From positions 62,001 through 126,000 of the forward strand of contig JAUDYN010000012.1 in the NCBI GenBank assembly GCA_030407005.1: DNA of 64,000 bases, written 5' to 3'. The position numbers and the translations under genes are program-made. The notes below the pieces were generated by a model. The model worked only from the letters and a program-made list of their open reading frames with translations, ran no database searches and was not told the origin of the DNA. Shown here piece by piece: positions 23,703-36,421 of this stretch. Every line of letters begins with the position of its first letter. Position 1 is the first letter of the stretch. The DNA is from Desarmillaria ectypa (Eukaryota; Basidiomycota; Agaricomycetes; Agaricales; Physalacriaceae).

Positions 23703-25803
23703 AAAGATGTCGCAGGATCAACACGTGCAGACAGATACTGAGCATTTCCTCCGAATGACTATCTTCTAGACCAAAACGCCGGTATTAATCTAGAGCTTGG
23801 GCTGCAGACGATGAGAACGATGAGCCTATCTACAGGTCATATCTGAAAATAAAGTCCATCTTCTTGCGTAAACCTCAAGGAAGTAATAGAAAGAAGCGAC
23901 AGTATAGACACGTGCTTCCTTGCTCTTCATTGCTGGACCTCAACCCACTGCCTCAGCACATTGACGAAGCCAGTAAGCGGTGTGGCGATATATTGAGAGA
24001 GATTTCACCAAGGACAAAGGAGACAACTCACTCTGAGAGCCCGCAGACGATTGGAAGTCATCTTCTATAATCCGCACTGTGCCAGCTAAGAAATAGCTCG
24101 TAGTCCTTCTGTATGATATCTTGATATGAATACGTCGCGTACCACCAATATTAAAGGAAAGACGCCCGGATAAAGCAAAAGTCGGTGTCTGTGAGTATGG
24201 TATTATGCCTGTGGAATACCGTGATTTCAAGGCCGAATCAGCCTACTTCGCTTGAAGATGGTCCTTTCCCGTCATGATGCATGAAGACTGTCGCCTACAC
24301 AAGAGGATGTCGACTCTTGAAGGACTTGAGGCGGTGATTCTCAGTGATGCAAGGTAAATATGCGCATCAAAACGTTGGTAATACCCATATTAGCAACAAT
24401 AAATAAGCAAAAGGCCATGTATCATAGTCGAAAATGTGTTCAAACTGAATACTTGAAGTATCTCTGTAAGCGACACGATCAAGAGAAAGAAAGGCGAACT
24501 TATGTTTATGGTGGTAAGAGGGAAAGTTCCCGAAATGTTGTGACCGTGACAGTCATTCTTCCTTCTGATTGGAAAATGATTTCTGCCTCCTTGCCTTTAA
24601 CTCGAACCCGTCCACTGTACGGTGCTAACTTCGCTACTACCTCATCTTCACCCATCTGACTCTATACCTATTCCAGGTGAGAGCAGCTTGGACTTTGATG
24701 ACAAGCAGTGATGGAACAAGATAATGTTGTGAACTTCAATCTTTTATGATGACCTGCGACCTAGGTTTTTTGTTACTTCTAGGGTCCAAGATTGTTATGG
24801 CGTCTTAAAATGATACCCAAACAGTTTGATACTGGTCTTACTGACCTTACCTCTGTTGGAATTCGAGCACGGGAGGGAACGAAAAGAGCAACTCGTTTAT
24901 AACTAGTATGTCGACATGGTGGTAAACGGTAAAGAAAGGAAAGGTACGGGTACGGTAAATAACGGCTCCACGAAACCGGTTGATTCCGACAGCTCCTACA
25001 GCCACGAGTAATTCCAATAACCTAGTGATCCGCTGAACTCGCATCCACGGAACTTAGGTATGCCGCTTCATTGGTAGCCGCTGACTCGTACCTCAACTCA
25101 ACGGGCAAAAGCACAACACAGAACAGGGACTGTATCTTAGAAACCGCATCTACCCCTTACCCACCCCTGAGGTGATTGTTACTCTTCTGACCGATTCTGA
25201 AATATGAACTGACGCCTGATAGAAAACCGAAGCCCACTAGGGGTATAGCTGTTACCTAGGATCTATTTCCTACGAATACAGCATATGATGGTCGCTTGCC
25301 ATTGATGTGTAATCGAGTGACTCTGTATTAGGAGTTGTGCGCACGATTTACCGGAAACGGCCTCAATGATTCGAAGTCTTTCGGTTTAATACAACTATAC
25401 TCAGTCATATGGCAAGCCTTCTTGTGGAAACCGGATTTCTAGCAATCTATTTCTCAAGCTGATTACAACCACATCGCGATGGTAGCCAGGATCCACATCC
25501 AATGCTCGTGCGTCAAGTGTCTCTTACTTGCTTGAGCGGTATGCCCGCCCAAAATTCTTCAAATAGTACGAGCACTCTGTGGATTATTTCCTTTGCCGTA
25601 CTTATATCGTACATAGCTCATTTGCAAACGAGCCAAACCATATCTCCGCCACTGAACTCTATCTTCAATTTTGTCGCGTGAGTACCCGGGCGAAAGAATC
25701 GCACGAGTCGGTCCAACTCTGGTATGAATATTAATACCACCATTCTGAGTTCACACGGCTACAGTATTTAAGGGCAGGATTTCCCTCATTTCCATAAAGT
25801 ACT
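23703..25803. other. No recognisable gene
   Basis: Short overlapping frames only; no recognised motif, RNA or clear repeat. Confidence 0.4.
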
Positions 25804-26241
25804 ATGTCAAATTTCGAGGTATACGGGTATGAATTCCTCCCTGATCCCCCGTTAGGTACCCAGTCGTCTCTTGCGAAGAGTCTCTGCTCATATTTAACAG
25901 GCAGCAATGGCGTAAATTGTGTCAGCTTCCAATGCATGTACAGCTATCCATATCCCACAGCGGACTTTTCGAGGTACGCAGGGGAGCACCTCGTGAACTA
26001 CCAAACGATATTGTCTGGGGGACAGAGCTACATTGTCTGGTTCTCCGCGAACGCAAAATCAAAAGGGCTGCCGCTTAATCGTATGGCAGACTTTTATCAC
26101 AAGTGGCACCACTCTGAAGATGCATGTAGTCTGTGGTATGGAACGATAGTCGTGTTCAAAATTGTAGGAAGATGGCTGGGTACAATGACGTATGGAGACG
26201 CAGACCAGATGGATTTCGAGACAATTCGATGTATAATATGA
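25804..26241 (+). CDS. Unrecognised 145-codon open frame
   Basis: ATG-initiated and uninterrupted. The sequence is rich in Tyr, Ser and Phe, with no signal peptide or known motif that I recognise. Flanks show no clear splice partner. It lies upstream of another unrecognised frame at 26,891 but in a different reading frame. It may be a decayed exon of an unknown gene or chance. No function is proposed. Confidence 0.2.
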   Translation: MSNFEVYGYEFLPDPPLGTQSSLAKSLCSYLTGSNGVNCVSFQCMYSYPYPTADFSRYAGEHLVNYQTILSGGQSYIVWFSANAKSKGLPLNRMADFYHKWHHSEDACSLWYGTIVVFKIVGRWLGTMTYGDADQMDFETIRCII

Positions 26242-26887
26242 ACAAATCTGTTCATCACTTCCTCGACACATTCCCGGAGTGAAATTGATAGCCAAGTAGA
26301 GCACAAATAAACGGCTGAGAGGAAATGAGTTCCCAGGATATCAATGAAGTACGACATACAATTTCTGATCCATAGATACTCAGGGCTACGTTCCCTTAAT
26401 GTCTCTTCTGTTTCCCACCAGAAGACTGTGGCTTCATACATCAAAAGATGAACAAAATCGTCATTAAAGCACTTACAGGCAACGATCACCTCATGAAACC
26501 TGCCGCTAGACGTCAGATCGGACATAATATACACTCCTGACCCCCAATGATGTCAACCTGAAGGAAATTTGATGGAAATGGTTCGCGAAGCTGACAAGTT
26601 TCCTTAGGCGTTTCTGTCTGATGTAAATCAGATTTTGGCTGGAAGAATTCAGTTTCTGACCTGACAGAAACAGAATAAGTGATCATTTTCGGTGCCACTA
26701 TGCATTTCCTTCGGGCAGAAACTCAGGCATGCAGGAGTGATGGTGTATATCGCGACTCAAAGCGAAGGCACATTGTATACAGGGATCATAGGACTTTCAA
26801 TGATAAATGATACGGCTAATCACTGTAACATGTAGACTCACTCGTAACTGTATGACATAATACCTAACGAGGTCATGCTTAAGTTGA

Positions 26888-27511
26888 TATTTGGGTATCC
26901 TCGGTAAAGCGACAGTGGAAGGAAAGCACATTATCATAAAATCTCTAGCATCTGAAGGCGTCACTCAGGCTTCAGCCCAGTATGTAGTCGATGTCGGTGT
27001 TTACCGGTCGCACTTCAAACTCTACTTTGTAGGTGATTCTAGTCCGATATGTGAAATGATCAGCACAACGCGCACAACCTGGGCCACATACAGAGACGGA
27101 ACAAATCACAATATATCGGAGGTATTACTTCAATTGAAGGAAACGGGCGTGAGAGTGCCGAAAGAAGCTTGGGATTGAGTTCCGGTATCATTTGGAATTC
27201 TGTACCACGTAAACAAAGAGTTGCCACCGGTATGTAGCGAACCGAGACTGCTCTTTCGCAAACAGTTTACACACACCGTAGGCACAATGCTTTTAGGCAT
27301 TGATCTTCCTTTCAGCCCTGGAGTTAAAGCGACACGGATGCAAACGACAGTCATGCAGGGGGGAGCGATTAACCTGTCTATCAAAAGAAGCAGAATCCAG
27401 ACTCATGATAGCTGGCCAGATAAGATTCCGGAAGAATATCGGGCCATGCTCTTCTTTTTTATTAAAGTCTCGGCGAGGTGGGAGTGGAAGCTGGTCACTA
27501 AGGGCACATAG
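26888..27511 (+). pseudogene. Unrecognised ~207-codon frame broken by a single TGA
   Basis: The frame is open from just after a TGA at 26,885 to the TAG at 27,509-27,511, except for one TGA at 27,176-27,178, after which the same frame continues. Such a long frame with a single stop suggests a former coding exon. The first half has a basic/aliphatic stretch near KHIIIKSLASEGV; the second half holds DSWPDKIPEEYRAM and a WEWKLVTKGT end. I recognise no family. No in-frame ATG marks the 5' end, so it is either an internal exon or a fragment. It sits just outside the CpG-depleted island. Confidence 0.35.
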
Positions 27512-27664
27512 AACAGGGACAAATCAGACATCCCTTATGGGCTTTGGTGATCACTAGCAAAAATATTGTAAATGCTCAGCGATGGCCAATCCATTCCTCC
27601 AATGGCAGGAGGCATTTATGAGTGAAGTCGAGCAGCAGTAGCTGCCCATCTTACAGGATAGAAC

Positions 27665-28138
27665 TGTTAGACCCGAACTCCGGTATAACAAGCAAGAGTA
27701 AACATGTTAGATCCACACTCTGGTATAACAATTGATCATAAACAATGGGCTGTATCACGTTCGTACAGTCACCCACTGAGCCGCGAGATGTTTGCAACTG
27801 AAAGTCAAAGACTAATTCTTAGTCTGAGCAAGAGGAGTGAGTCTTGAGAAAGTTCAGTATAGATAAACTTTAGCTTGAAGCTGGAGATAATACAGTGAGA
27901 GCTACACTACTTATATACTAAAATCCTAAGTCCAACAATAGTGATGTCCATAGCATAATAATGTGTGAAACAATGAATACAATGAGTTGGGTGAGCAATG
28001 GTTGTGAGTCATAGTACAATGGCCATAGTCCTTTGGTAGCAACAAGGCAACTGGTCTGTGATCCATGATAGGTGCCTAGATTAGATATGATAAGATAGGC
28101 ACCTGAGATAAGATAAGAAAAGTGAATAAATCATAACA
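27665..28138 (-). mobile_element. LTR of element type C (minus orientation)
   Basis: Bounded by TGTTAGACCC at 27,665 and ATCATAACA ending at 28,138, directly followed by the polypurine tract of a minus-strand element (reverse complement near GAGGGGATAT). It is homologous to 43,258-43,432. A ~39-bp direct duplication of the terminus (tgttaga-ccacactctggtataac) lies at 27,665-27,730. The outer ~120 bases still hold several CG dinucleotides; the rest does not. Confidence 0.65.
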
Positions 28139-28764
28139 ATATCCCCTCATTAAGACAGGTGTCCTGACTGTCATTATGACCTGACTACTGGCCTTCCAGG
28201 GGGGTCCCTTATGCATTCTGCATATTTTTGTCTCCATTCCATTAATCTTCTCCTCTGTTGTCATCCTGGTCATTAGTCTTTCAGTAGACATTGATTAGCT
28301 CTTTGTGGTCTAAGAGCTCATCTTTGTGATGCAAAAGGAGTGATTGCCAAGTATCTTAAGGCAAAGGGAGCAACAGAGATCCAGGCAGTCATAGTGGCCC
28401 CTGCCAGGGCCACAGTAATCATTGACATGGAAGAGAGATAGCATAAAATGGCAATACTTAGTCAAAAAATATCCATGCCTTAAATACTGGTACAATAAAG
28501 AGGAAATCCCAGAGCTGAAACTCCTCATTGAAGCATACTGGAGAGCCAATAGCTAAGATGAAGAAGGAAATGGAGGGGACAACCAATGGAATGGAGATGA
28601 CAATGCACAGAATACTCAAGGAAGCACCTTTAAGGGACCAGTGGTCAGGTCATAATGACAGTTGGGATGCCTGTCTTAACAAGGGGGTATTGTTACAATT
28701 TCTTCTATTTTTCACTTATCTTATCTTATTTTGGGTGCTAATCTTATCACATCTGATCTCAGTG
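28139..28764. mobile_element. Head-to-head 3' fragments of element type C
   Basis: 28,139 to about 28,330 is the minus-strand 3' end of a type-C element, matching 43,433-43,600. From about 28,330 to 28,690 the same region runs on the plus strand, ending in a polypurine tract AACAAGGGGGTAT (28,678-28,690). It is followed by the first 74 bases of a plus-strand LTR (TGTTACAATTTC from 28,691). The plus LTR is cut at 28,764 by the LTR of element A. Confidence 0.65.
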
Positions 28765-29144
28765 TGTTAGACCCATGGTCCACATGATCTGCAGACACAT
28801 GTAATCCCTTGGGCTGTCTTGCATTTGGACAGTCACCCTTGGGCTATGGCTATGGTCTTCTGATCTGATGTGGAGAGTATGTGGTATGAATATTGACTTT
28901 AGTTGAAAGATGAGGAATATACAATATAGACTATGTGACTTATATACCCAAATGAAGATCTAAATATATGACTGTAACCATGAGGTATCCATGTGAAGAA
29001 CAAAAGAGATGGCATGCTTGGTGCACAAGTATGGTGAGGTTATTGTGCAGCACTGCAATGGATATCAATGAGTATTGGAGGTTGATCAATGGATAAGAGA
29101 TCAGATAAGATCAGATAAGAGTGGAAAATGGAAAAATTGTAACA
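28765..29144 (-). mobile_element. 3' LTR of Ty3/Gypsy element A (minus)
   Basis: 380 bp from TGTTAGACCC to TTGTAACA, with terminal TGTTA/TAACA. It is adjacent to the reverse complement of a polypurine tract (AAGAGGATAA). A TATA-like cttatatacc lies near 28,941. It is homologous to the truncated LTR at 42,941-43,257. Confidence 0.7.
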
Positions 29145-32100
29145 TTATCCTCTTGTTAAAGCAGTTGTCCTGACTGCTAAGGTTCTTCTTCAGGGGTGTC
29201 ATACTGTGATGACTCTTGGGTGATCCAGTATGTGTCCAGTAGTGATTTCCACCAGTTCTGATCTGGGTTCTTTACCCATCATTGCAATCCATCTCATCAT
29301 TGTGCCAGGTAGGCTATGTCTCCATTTTCCAAGTATTTGTGGTCAAGAATGGCAGTCACCACTTTATCTTGTGTTATGATTTTGGCAATGTCCATGACTC
29401 ATCCTTGTTGTATAATTTTCTCATACTTGGCAATTACTTCTTGTGCATTTGTCATCTCTATTTCTCTGACCCATGAGTTATGTTCCTGAGTCCATCCCTT
29501 CCACTTGACAAGGTAATCAGTTACTACCTTTGATGGTTGTCCCTTCTTGGCTCATACTTTATGAGTTCACAAGTCCAGTACCTCTTCAACCTCATGCTCT
29601 TCTTGCCCATCCACAAGGTCCAGAGAGGGTGATGGTGGTTGTTGTTGATTAGGGAAAATGGGTGTGAAATAGGGCATCAATAACTTCTCATTAAAGTGGG
29701 GATGAATTTTCCAGTGTGGTGGTAATTTTAGCTTATATGCTACTATCCTGGTTTTTTCAAGGATATTGAATGGTTCCATCCACTTATCATCAAGTTTCTT
29801 CTTCGGTCATGGTGGGTGAAGGTTACTGATGTCTAGCCAGACTTTGTCACCCACTTGGTAGTCTTGCACCATTTGTTTTCTTTTGTCATACTGTTCTTTC
29901 ATTTGAGTGGCCACTTTTTCCAATGTGTCATGTACCTCTTTATGGACTTTGGCCATAGTTTCAGTGAATTCCATGGCTATTGGATTGGTGAAAGGGGTTT
30001 CTCATACTGAGTCAGGTACAAGCTGGGAGTTCCTTCCATAGAGGGTCATGAATGGGCTTTTTTCCATGGCTGAGTGTATGCAGTTATTGTGGGTGAACTC
30101 TGCCATTGGTAGCCATTCAGTCCAGTCATCTTGTCAATGATTGATGAAAATTCAGAGATACTTTTCAATCTCCTGATTGACTCATTCTATCTTTCCATCA
30201 GTTTGTTGATGGTAGGTGATGGAAGTGTTCAGAGTGATATTCAGCATTCAGTAAAGGTCTTTTATAAAGATTGAGACAAACTGAGGTCTGTGGTCAGAGA
30301 CAACCACTTGAGGCATCCTGTGTTTGGAATAGATATGGTCACAAAGGATTCATGCCCATCCTTCCACTGAAAGTTTCTCATGGCAAGCAACTGGTACAAT
30401 GGTTTTGGAAAATCTGTCCACTACAACTAGTAGTGCATTATAGCCATTGGATTCAGGAAGTCCAGTGATCATATCAATGGAGATATCAGTCCAAGGAGTA
30501 TCAGGGATGGTGTTTGAGTGTAAGGGCACAGCCTTTGCTTGCATGCTGATCTTCATGCACTAGCATGTTTTGCATCCCTTAATGTACCTTTCTATGTCTT
30601 TCTTTAACTTGGGCTACCAGTATTCATGAAGAATGAGTTTAGTGGTTTTCATAATTTCAGGGTGCCCCACTGTGATGTGGTCATGGTGACAGGCAATAAT
30701 TTCACCCCATAGGATTTTGTCTCAGGGAATGTAAATGTGCCTGTCATAGTATAGAATCCCCTGGTTCTTGGTGATTCCTCATTCATAGTCAAGGGAGTTA
30801 GAAATACTATGGTCCCACTGATCCTTCTGTTGCATCATGTCTCAGATTCTTTCCTGTTCTTCCATGTTAGTAGGTAGAATGAGTGCCTGGAAATGTTCTG
30901 GGAGGAGTGCTATCACATCATGGTTGTATCTCTTCCCTTGGTTGTGGTCATCTCATCTGCTGAGCAAGTCAGCTTTTTGGTTGGTAGTGCCAGACTTGTG
31001 CTGTAGGATGAAATGGTATTTGGTGAGCTCTGTTACCCAATGGGCTTGTTGCTGATTCAATTTCTGTGGCTTTCAGAAATACTGGAGGTTTTGGTGGTCT
31101 ATCCAGATTTCAATTTCCTCTTTGGTGCCTATTAGGTAGTGTCACTATTCTTCCAGGATGAGCATGATAGCCAACAATTCTTTGTCATATATTTCATAAT
31201 TGTGTTCAGTAACAGTTAAAGCCTTTGACATGAATGTGATAGGCCTCCATTTGCCCCATTGTTCCTGGCTTAATACTGCACCTATTGCTCCATTGCTAGC
31301 ATCAGCTTTGATTCTGAATTTCCTGTCATCTGATGGAATCACTAGAACAATGTTTGTCATCATTTGTTTCTTCAGTTGATGAAAGGCTTGCTCTTATTCC
31401 TTCCCTCACTTTCATTTGGCATTCCTGGTTAGCTGCATCAATGGGTGTACAATTTGGGAATAGTCTCATATGAATTTTTGATAGAAATTAGTAAATCCTA
31501 AAAAGGATTGTAACTTCTTTTTCTTGGTGGGAGTCAGCCATTCCGCTATTCCTGTGACCTTGACTGGGTCCATATGTATGGCATCTTTGCTGATAATAAT
31601 GCCCAAGTACTCCATTTCCAATACTTCAAATTTGCATTTCTTAGCTTTGAGGAATAATTTATTCTCTTGCAGCTGCTGAAGTACTTGTCAGATGATTTGT
31701 CAGTGTTCTTCTAAAGTTTTGGTGAAGATGAGAATGTCATCTAAATAGATTGTGACCTTTCCTCCTGCAATGAGGTCTTGGAAGATGTCATTTATCATTC
31801 ATTGGAATGTTGCAGATGAGTTGGTTAAACCAAAGAATATAACCATGGGTTTGAATAGCCCTTGATTAGTATGGAACATGGCCTTCTCTTTGTCCCCTTC
31901 TCAGATTCTGATGTTATTGTATCCCCATTGGATGTCTAGCTTGGAAAAGTATTTGGCTCCTCATAATTTGTCAATGAGTTCAGAAATCAGGAGAAGGGGG
32001 TATTGATTCTTGATCATCATCTCATTCAGCTTTTGATAATCCTGAATGGGGTGGAGTGATCCATCCTTCTTTTTAGAAACTTATCAAGCTGTTCCTGTTC

Positions 32101-33660
32101 ATTTTGATTCAATGGGTAGACCTTACAGTCTAATGTGGACTTTGCATTGGGAGTCAGTTCAATTGCATAGTCTCAGGGCTTTTGTTCTGTTAATTTGTCA
32201 AAGCTTTCTTTCAAGAACAAGTCTCAGAAACTTTGATACTGAGGAGGTACCAACTCCTCGAAAGTCTTTTTGGGTTTTTTGGCATAAATGGTTGCCACTA
32301 GATCATTGGCATGGTGTACTGCCTGAATAACCAATTCCTCCTGCATGTTGATGGTGAGGATAGTCTTGCCATCCTCTAGCTCTTCATCCTATTTGTCTTC
32401 ATTATCTGCATTAGGGAGGGGAATGGGGTTTTTGACACATTGACAGCATCCAAAGATCATCCTCCTGGTCTTCCAGTTGATCACTGGGTTATGATGTTTT
32501 AACCAATTGTGACCTAAATAAATTGTTTTGCAGCCTAAGTCCATGACAGCAAGGTCGATTCATTCAGTATGTCCACTGATGGTCATTCTGAGTTTAACAA
32601 ACTCAGTAATATTGCCAGCTTTATTATGGGTTCTGTCTGCATTGTATATGGGGATCAGGGCAGCAGCTTGTCAGGTATTGAGACCATGGTCACAGACATA
32701 AGTGCAATTGATCAAGCTTCCAGTACAGCTGCTGTTGAGTAGGGCCTTGGTAGTAAGAATTTTCTTTCCTGTACATGGAGTGATCTGTATGTCAACCATG
32801 AAGTCCCTTTCAGAACTCTTGGTGCCACAGATATATCTGATAGGTTCTTGGAGTTTGTAGAGATGTTCTCATGCCATGCTATCTTCATTCTGCAACTTTT
32901 TGATGAGTTTCTTGTTGATCTCACCAAGTCATTTGGGATGGACTCAAGTGGAAAGTGTAGCTTTGGCAGTGGCCATGGTCTTGGCTGTTCAAATGGCACA
33001 TAGAGTCCAATATATGCCAAATGGTTTATATCAGTTGTAATTGGGTACCCTCTTGTAAGGAGGGGATTCAGGGTTCATCAGTTTCTGTTGTACCTTCCAA
33101 TGAAGGAAGACTGTGTTGTCTTCTTTATTGGGTACCTTGACCATAGTAACCCTGAGTCCCCTTTTTACCACCTGGGCACTAGCAGATCCTCCCTGTTCTT
33201 TGGCTTTCTGGTTGTCCAATAGAATGCTAGTGCCTGATGGAGGAATCTGGGGACTTGGGTCATATTTCTTGCAGGTGCTATTCCTTATGTCAAAAAGTCA
33301 ATCAGAGACAGTGGGGTCATCCTAGGTCACCAGTGCCAACAGTTTGGATTTTCCCTTTTCCTGCAGGTCATATGACCGACTCCTCCTTGGGTTGCTAACT
33401 CAAGAAGTGGCCACTCTTGCAGTGTCATCAAGGGATTCCTGTGGTGTTTGGCCTTAGTAGGTGCTTGAGATATCCTCCACCAGCCCTGGCAAAGTAGGAC
33501 TTGACCTCTTCAGGGGTGCTGAGACTTTTGACTTTAAAGGCCCAAAGGTATCCCATCTACTTGTCTCTGTCCTGAGCATAGCTTGTGTTGCAGTGCCAGC
33601 ACCACCTGGCATATCCTGCACTTTGTCAGAGAAGTGGGATTCAGTATAAATGATCATATT
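29145..33660 (-). pseudogene. pol: Ty3/Gypsy chromovirus element A, pol region (degenerate)
   Basis: Read on the minus strand, the order is protease, reverse transcriptase, RNase H, integrase, chromodomain: a chromovirus of the Metaviridae. Around 32,728-32,736 the protease DSG triad reads NSS. RT has KYFSKLDIQWGYNN and YLDD (31,731-31,748). RNase H includes FRIKADASNGAIG and YDKELLAIM (31,363-31,145). Integrase keeps DISIDMITGLPES (within 30,350-30,556). The chromodomain has DYLVKWKGWT and HNSWV near 29,500. Many in-frame stops occur, mostly TGA where relatives have Arg (CGA). By eye the element has fewer than about fifteen CG dinucleotides. It is dead. Confidence 0.9.
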
Positions 33661-34862
33661 ATTGCACTTAGCTAGTGCATGATATTAGTTTGATTCTTTT
33701 AGTGAGTTCTCAAGGAGAGTGGGAGAAACAAAGTCATATTTAGAATCATGCATATATATACATTATCCTATAGATGAATGAGATTAGCCAGCAGAACTCA
33801 GGGACACACCAATTGAAGTCTTAGTCACACAAGAGGAATTGAGCCCTTAGCAACCTATGCTTTTACTTCCTCGATCTTCATGTTGCTCTTTTCCTCTTCT
33901 TTCACAGCTGTCATTGATCATATGTCCCAATATTCTTTCTTTTTCAGACAGTCCTTGGCCATGTGGCCCTTCTCATTATATCAGAAGCATCATCCTTCTG
34001 CTTTTCACCAATTGACCTGCATTGGTTGCTCTAATCCTCCATATGTCATCCATCTACTGATCGATGTGTCTCATCCAGGCCCTGTGCTTGTTGCTGGTTT
34101 TGGGGTTAATGAACTTGTCACCCCAGCAGGTTGCTTGCTGCTGGGGTGTGATTGGGATCATGAACCATCCATCTTCTGGTTGTCTTGAGGGATCCCAGTG
34201 GTTTGATTGAAAACCCACTTGTGCTGATGTTTCTCATACATATGGAGAATATGTTTCTTCCATTCTGGGTATGTTTAGGGAATGTTAACACCTATATTTG
34301 AGATGAAGGTGGTATAGGAGCTAGGCACTCCTAACTGTACCACCTTCACCATGGCCCCATGCTCACTTTCACCAGCTCACTATCCTGCTAATTTGGCCTC
34401 TTCTTCCAGCTTTTGGAAGTAGTGGCTCACTGGTTAGGTTTCCATCCAGAGATCAAACATGCATTTCTCATGTATTTTCTTGATTGCTGGATCTTGGAAT
34501 TGTTGTGTTACTAACTCGATGAATTCTTCTCAGCTTGGATATCAGAAATGGGCAGCAGTTCTGGTCCAGTCATCTATCACCCAATATTTAGGTCATTTGT
34601 AGACCCACCAGTCCTTGGCTGCTCCTTTAAAATGGGATGTGGCAAACAGTACAAGATGTGACAGAAGTTGGAAGTAATGTCAGAACACTTCAAAATAAGT
34701 GATACAATTGCCTACAAACCATTCAATGTCATCATGGTCCCCTCTAAACAGCTTCAGGGGTTGAATGAGAATTGGCTTGATATCTAGGTAGGGGCCTTCA
34801 CCAGGCATGACCCCTACAGGATTAAGGTATGGGTCTGATGATGCTTATCCTGAAGGTGGACA
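33661..34862 (-). pseudogene. gag: Ty3/Gypsy element A, gag region (degenerate, 5' truncated)
   Basis: The minus strand encodes a retrotrans-gag-like region (LFRGDHDDIEWFVGNC, GAAKDWWVYK, ELVTQQFQDPAIKK) at about 34,780-34,400. A CCHC zinc knuckle at about 34,000-33,950 reads CF-stop-YNEKGHMAKDC, so the second Cys is Tyr and the preceding residue is a TGA. The gag frame is open back to CPPSG at 34,862, where a plus-strand LTR cuts it off; the 5' LTR and gag start are missing. Confidence 0.8.
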
Positions 34863-35257
34863 TTGTTATGATTTTTCCATTACCTTATCACATTTTATGT
34901 CACATCACTCATGCATCAACAACATATCAACCAAAACACCAGTATTCAATTCCACTAAACCTCTCATGTTCCACTCATTCGTAATAGCATCATTATGGTT
35001 AGTCCATAGTCACCTGACTTCTAATGTTTCTTGTATGGACCATCGTGTTTCACCTATTAATAAACACAGTACTTTCATATATAAAGTAGAGTAGTTTTGT
35101 ACTTACTCTCTATCTTCTGACTAAATTTAATTTATATACCTTCTTCTACACTTCTCTAAAGACCAGCCATCCTCTTACCATGGGTGATTGTCTGAACATG
35201 AGACAGCCCAAGAGTGAAGCACAGTCCCAAGATCACATGTTAGACAGGGTCCTAACA
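34863..35257 (+). mobile_element. LTR in plus orientation inserted in element A gag
   Basis: 395 bp from TGTTATGATTTTTCC to GGGTCCTAACA. It shares both ends and the block tctgactaaatttaa with the B LTR (reverse complement of 36,422-36,839), but the middle has diverged, so it is a related subfamily. The 5-bp flanks (ggaca and ttagt) do not match, so it is not a simple solo LTR. Confidence 0.7.
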
Positions 35258-36167
35258 TTAGTCAGAAGATACCCTACCCACTCCTTCTATGCTAGCTATA
35301 AAAGTAGCAAAAAACCCATATACCCAAACAAAACAAAAACAAATGAAGCATTCCCCTCAGCATCATGATTGGCAGTGCTGCACTACTTGTAATTTTTACC
35401 ACACTCTTCATATTAGCATACAAAGAAGAACTCTGAACCCTTCTCTGTCAAGAGCAGCAACCCCACTGTGAACCCACACTCCCACCCTGACCACCCTGAC
35501 ACCTCCAACATGGCCTTCCCAGGAGGCCTTCCCCTGTCCAAATGGAACCAAGGGAAGAGGAATTACTCCCTTGCCCCCAGGTCTGGTTCACCAATCCCTC
35601 CTCCTCCAAGGAGTTCACAATCCATGAGGAACCCACAACAAACAGCCAGGTGGAATGATCCCCCACAGCCACCCAAGAATATGCAAGGAACATATGGGCT
35701 ATGTTCAAGAACCCCCCACCTGTGTATTCCCTGCCCCAACATCCCCATCCCTACTCCCCAACTCTGTCCCACCCCCACTTTGGGGCATGACATCCCAATG
35801 ATCCAGGAATGGATCAAAACCACCCCTACAGCCCCTGGGGCCATAACAGAGAAATATGGCCAAGAGGAGGAACAGAGTCCTCCTCATCTCTCCCTATTAT
35901 TGAACTCTCTGACAACTCTAATGGGGAGCTCGATGCCCTGACCCCACCCACTCCCTTCCCCCCTGATAGTCCCTTCAATGTTGATGGGCCAATTATAATT
36001 GGCCTGAACTCTCTGATGTTGATCAGAACCTATTTGGCCCTGCCAGGGCTGCCACCTGGAAGCTTTGATGAGCTGACATTGAGGCCCATATGGACTGGCC
36101 TGAGATTAGGCCAGACATGGATGAGTGGCTGGCACTCAACAAGGGCGACCCCATACAGGGACCCAAT
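35258..36167 (+). pseudogene. gag: Leader and Pro-rich gag N-terminus of a plus-strand Gypsy element (fragment)
   Basis: Follows the plus LTR and carries Pro-rich frames (NPPPVYSLPQHPHPYSP, PPTPFPPDSPFNVDG, then WPEIRPDMDEWLALNKGD in a shifted frame), typical of Gag N-termini. The CDS switches frame and has stops. It ends abruptly at 36,167, where repeat R begins. The assignment as gag is inferred from position and composition. Confidence 0.45.
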
Positions 36168-36421
36168 CCAGTGATATGCTTGGTAATGGCAAGTGACAAA
36201 AAAATTAGGGAATGGCAATGAACATCAATCACACTAAACATCTTACTACTCTATGCTTAATCACCAATATTGAATTCAGGTGGTTTTGAGTATGATCGAA
36301 GCACTCTGCAGACTTCAATAATCAAGTACAGTTGTCTTAAAGGCATTTTATTCATTACTAGTGAGTTATACAAAGTACTACTCACACTAGTGGGGTTGGT
36401 AAGACACAATTGGGTAAAGGG
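36168..36421 (+). repeat. Repeat R, first ~254 bases (interrupted)
   Basis: Starts CCAGTGATATGCTTGG and follows the full copies at 41,573 and 45,889 closely up to ttgggtaaag. It is interrupted there by the outer end of the B LTR. Confidence 0.75.

Noticed and set aside
33880..34188. 102-codon plus-strand frame
   Set aside because: Shadow of the gag zinc-knuckle region of element A on the opposite strand.
34863..35257. Solo LTR with target duplication
   Set aside because: The flanking 5-mers ggaca and ttagt differ, and gag-like sequence follows, so it is probably part of a larger fragment.
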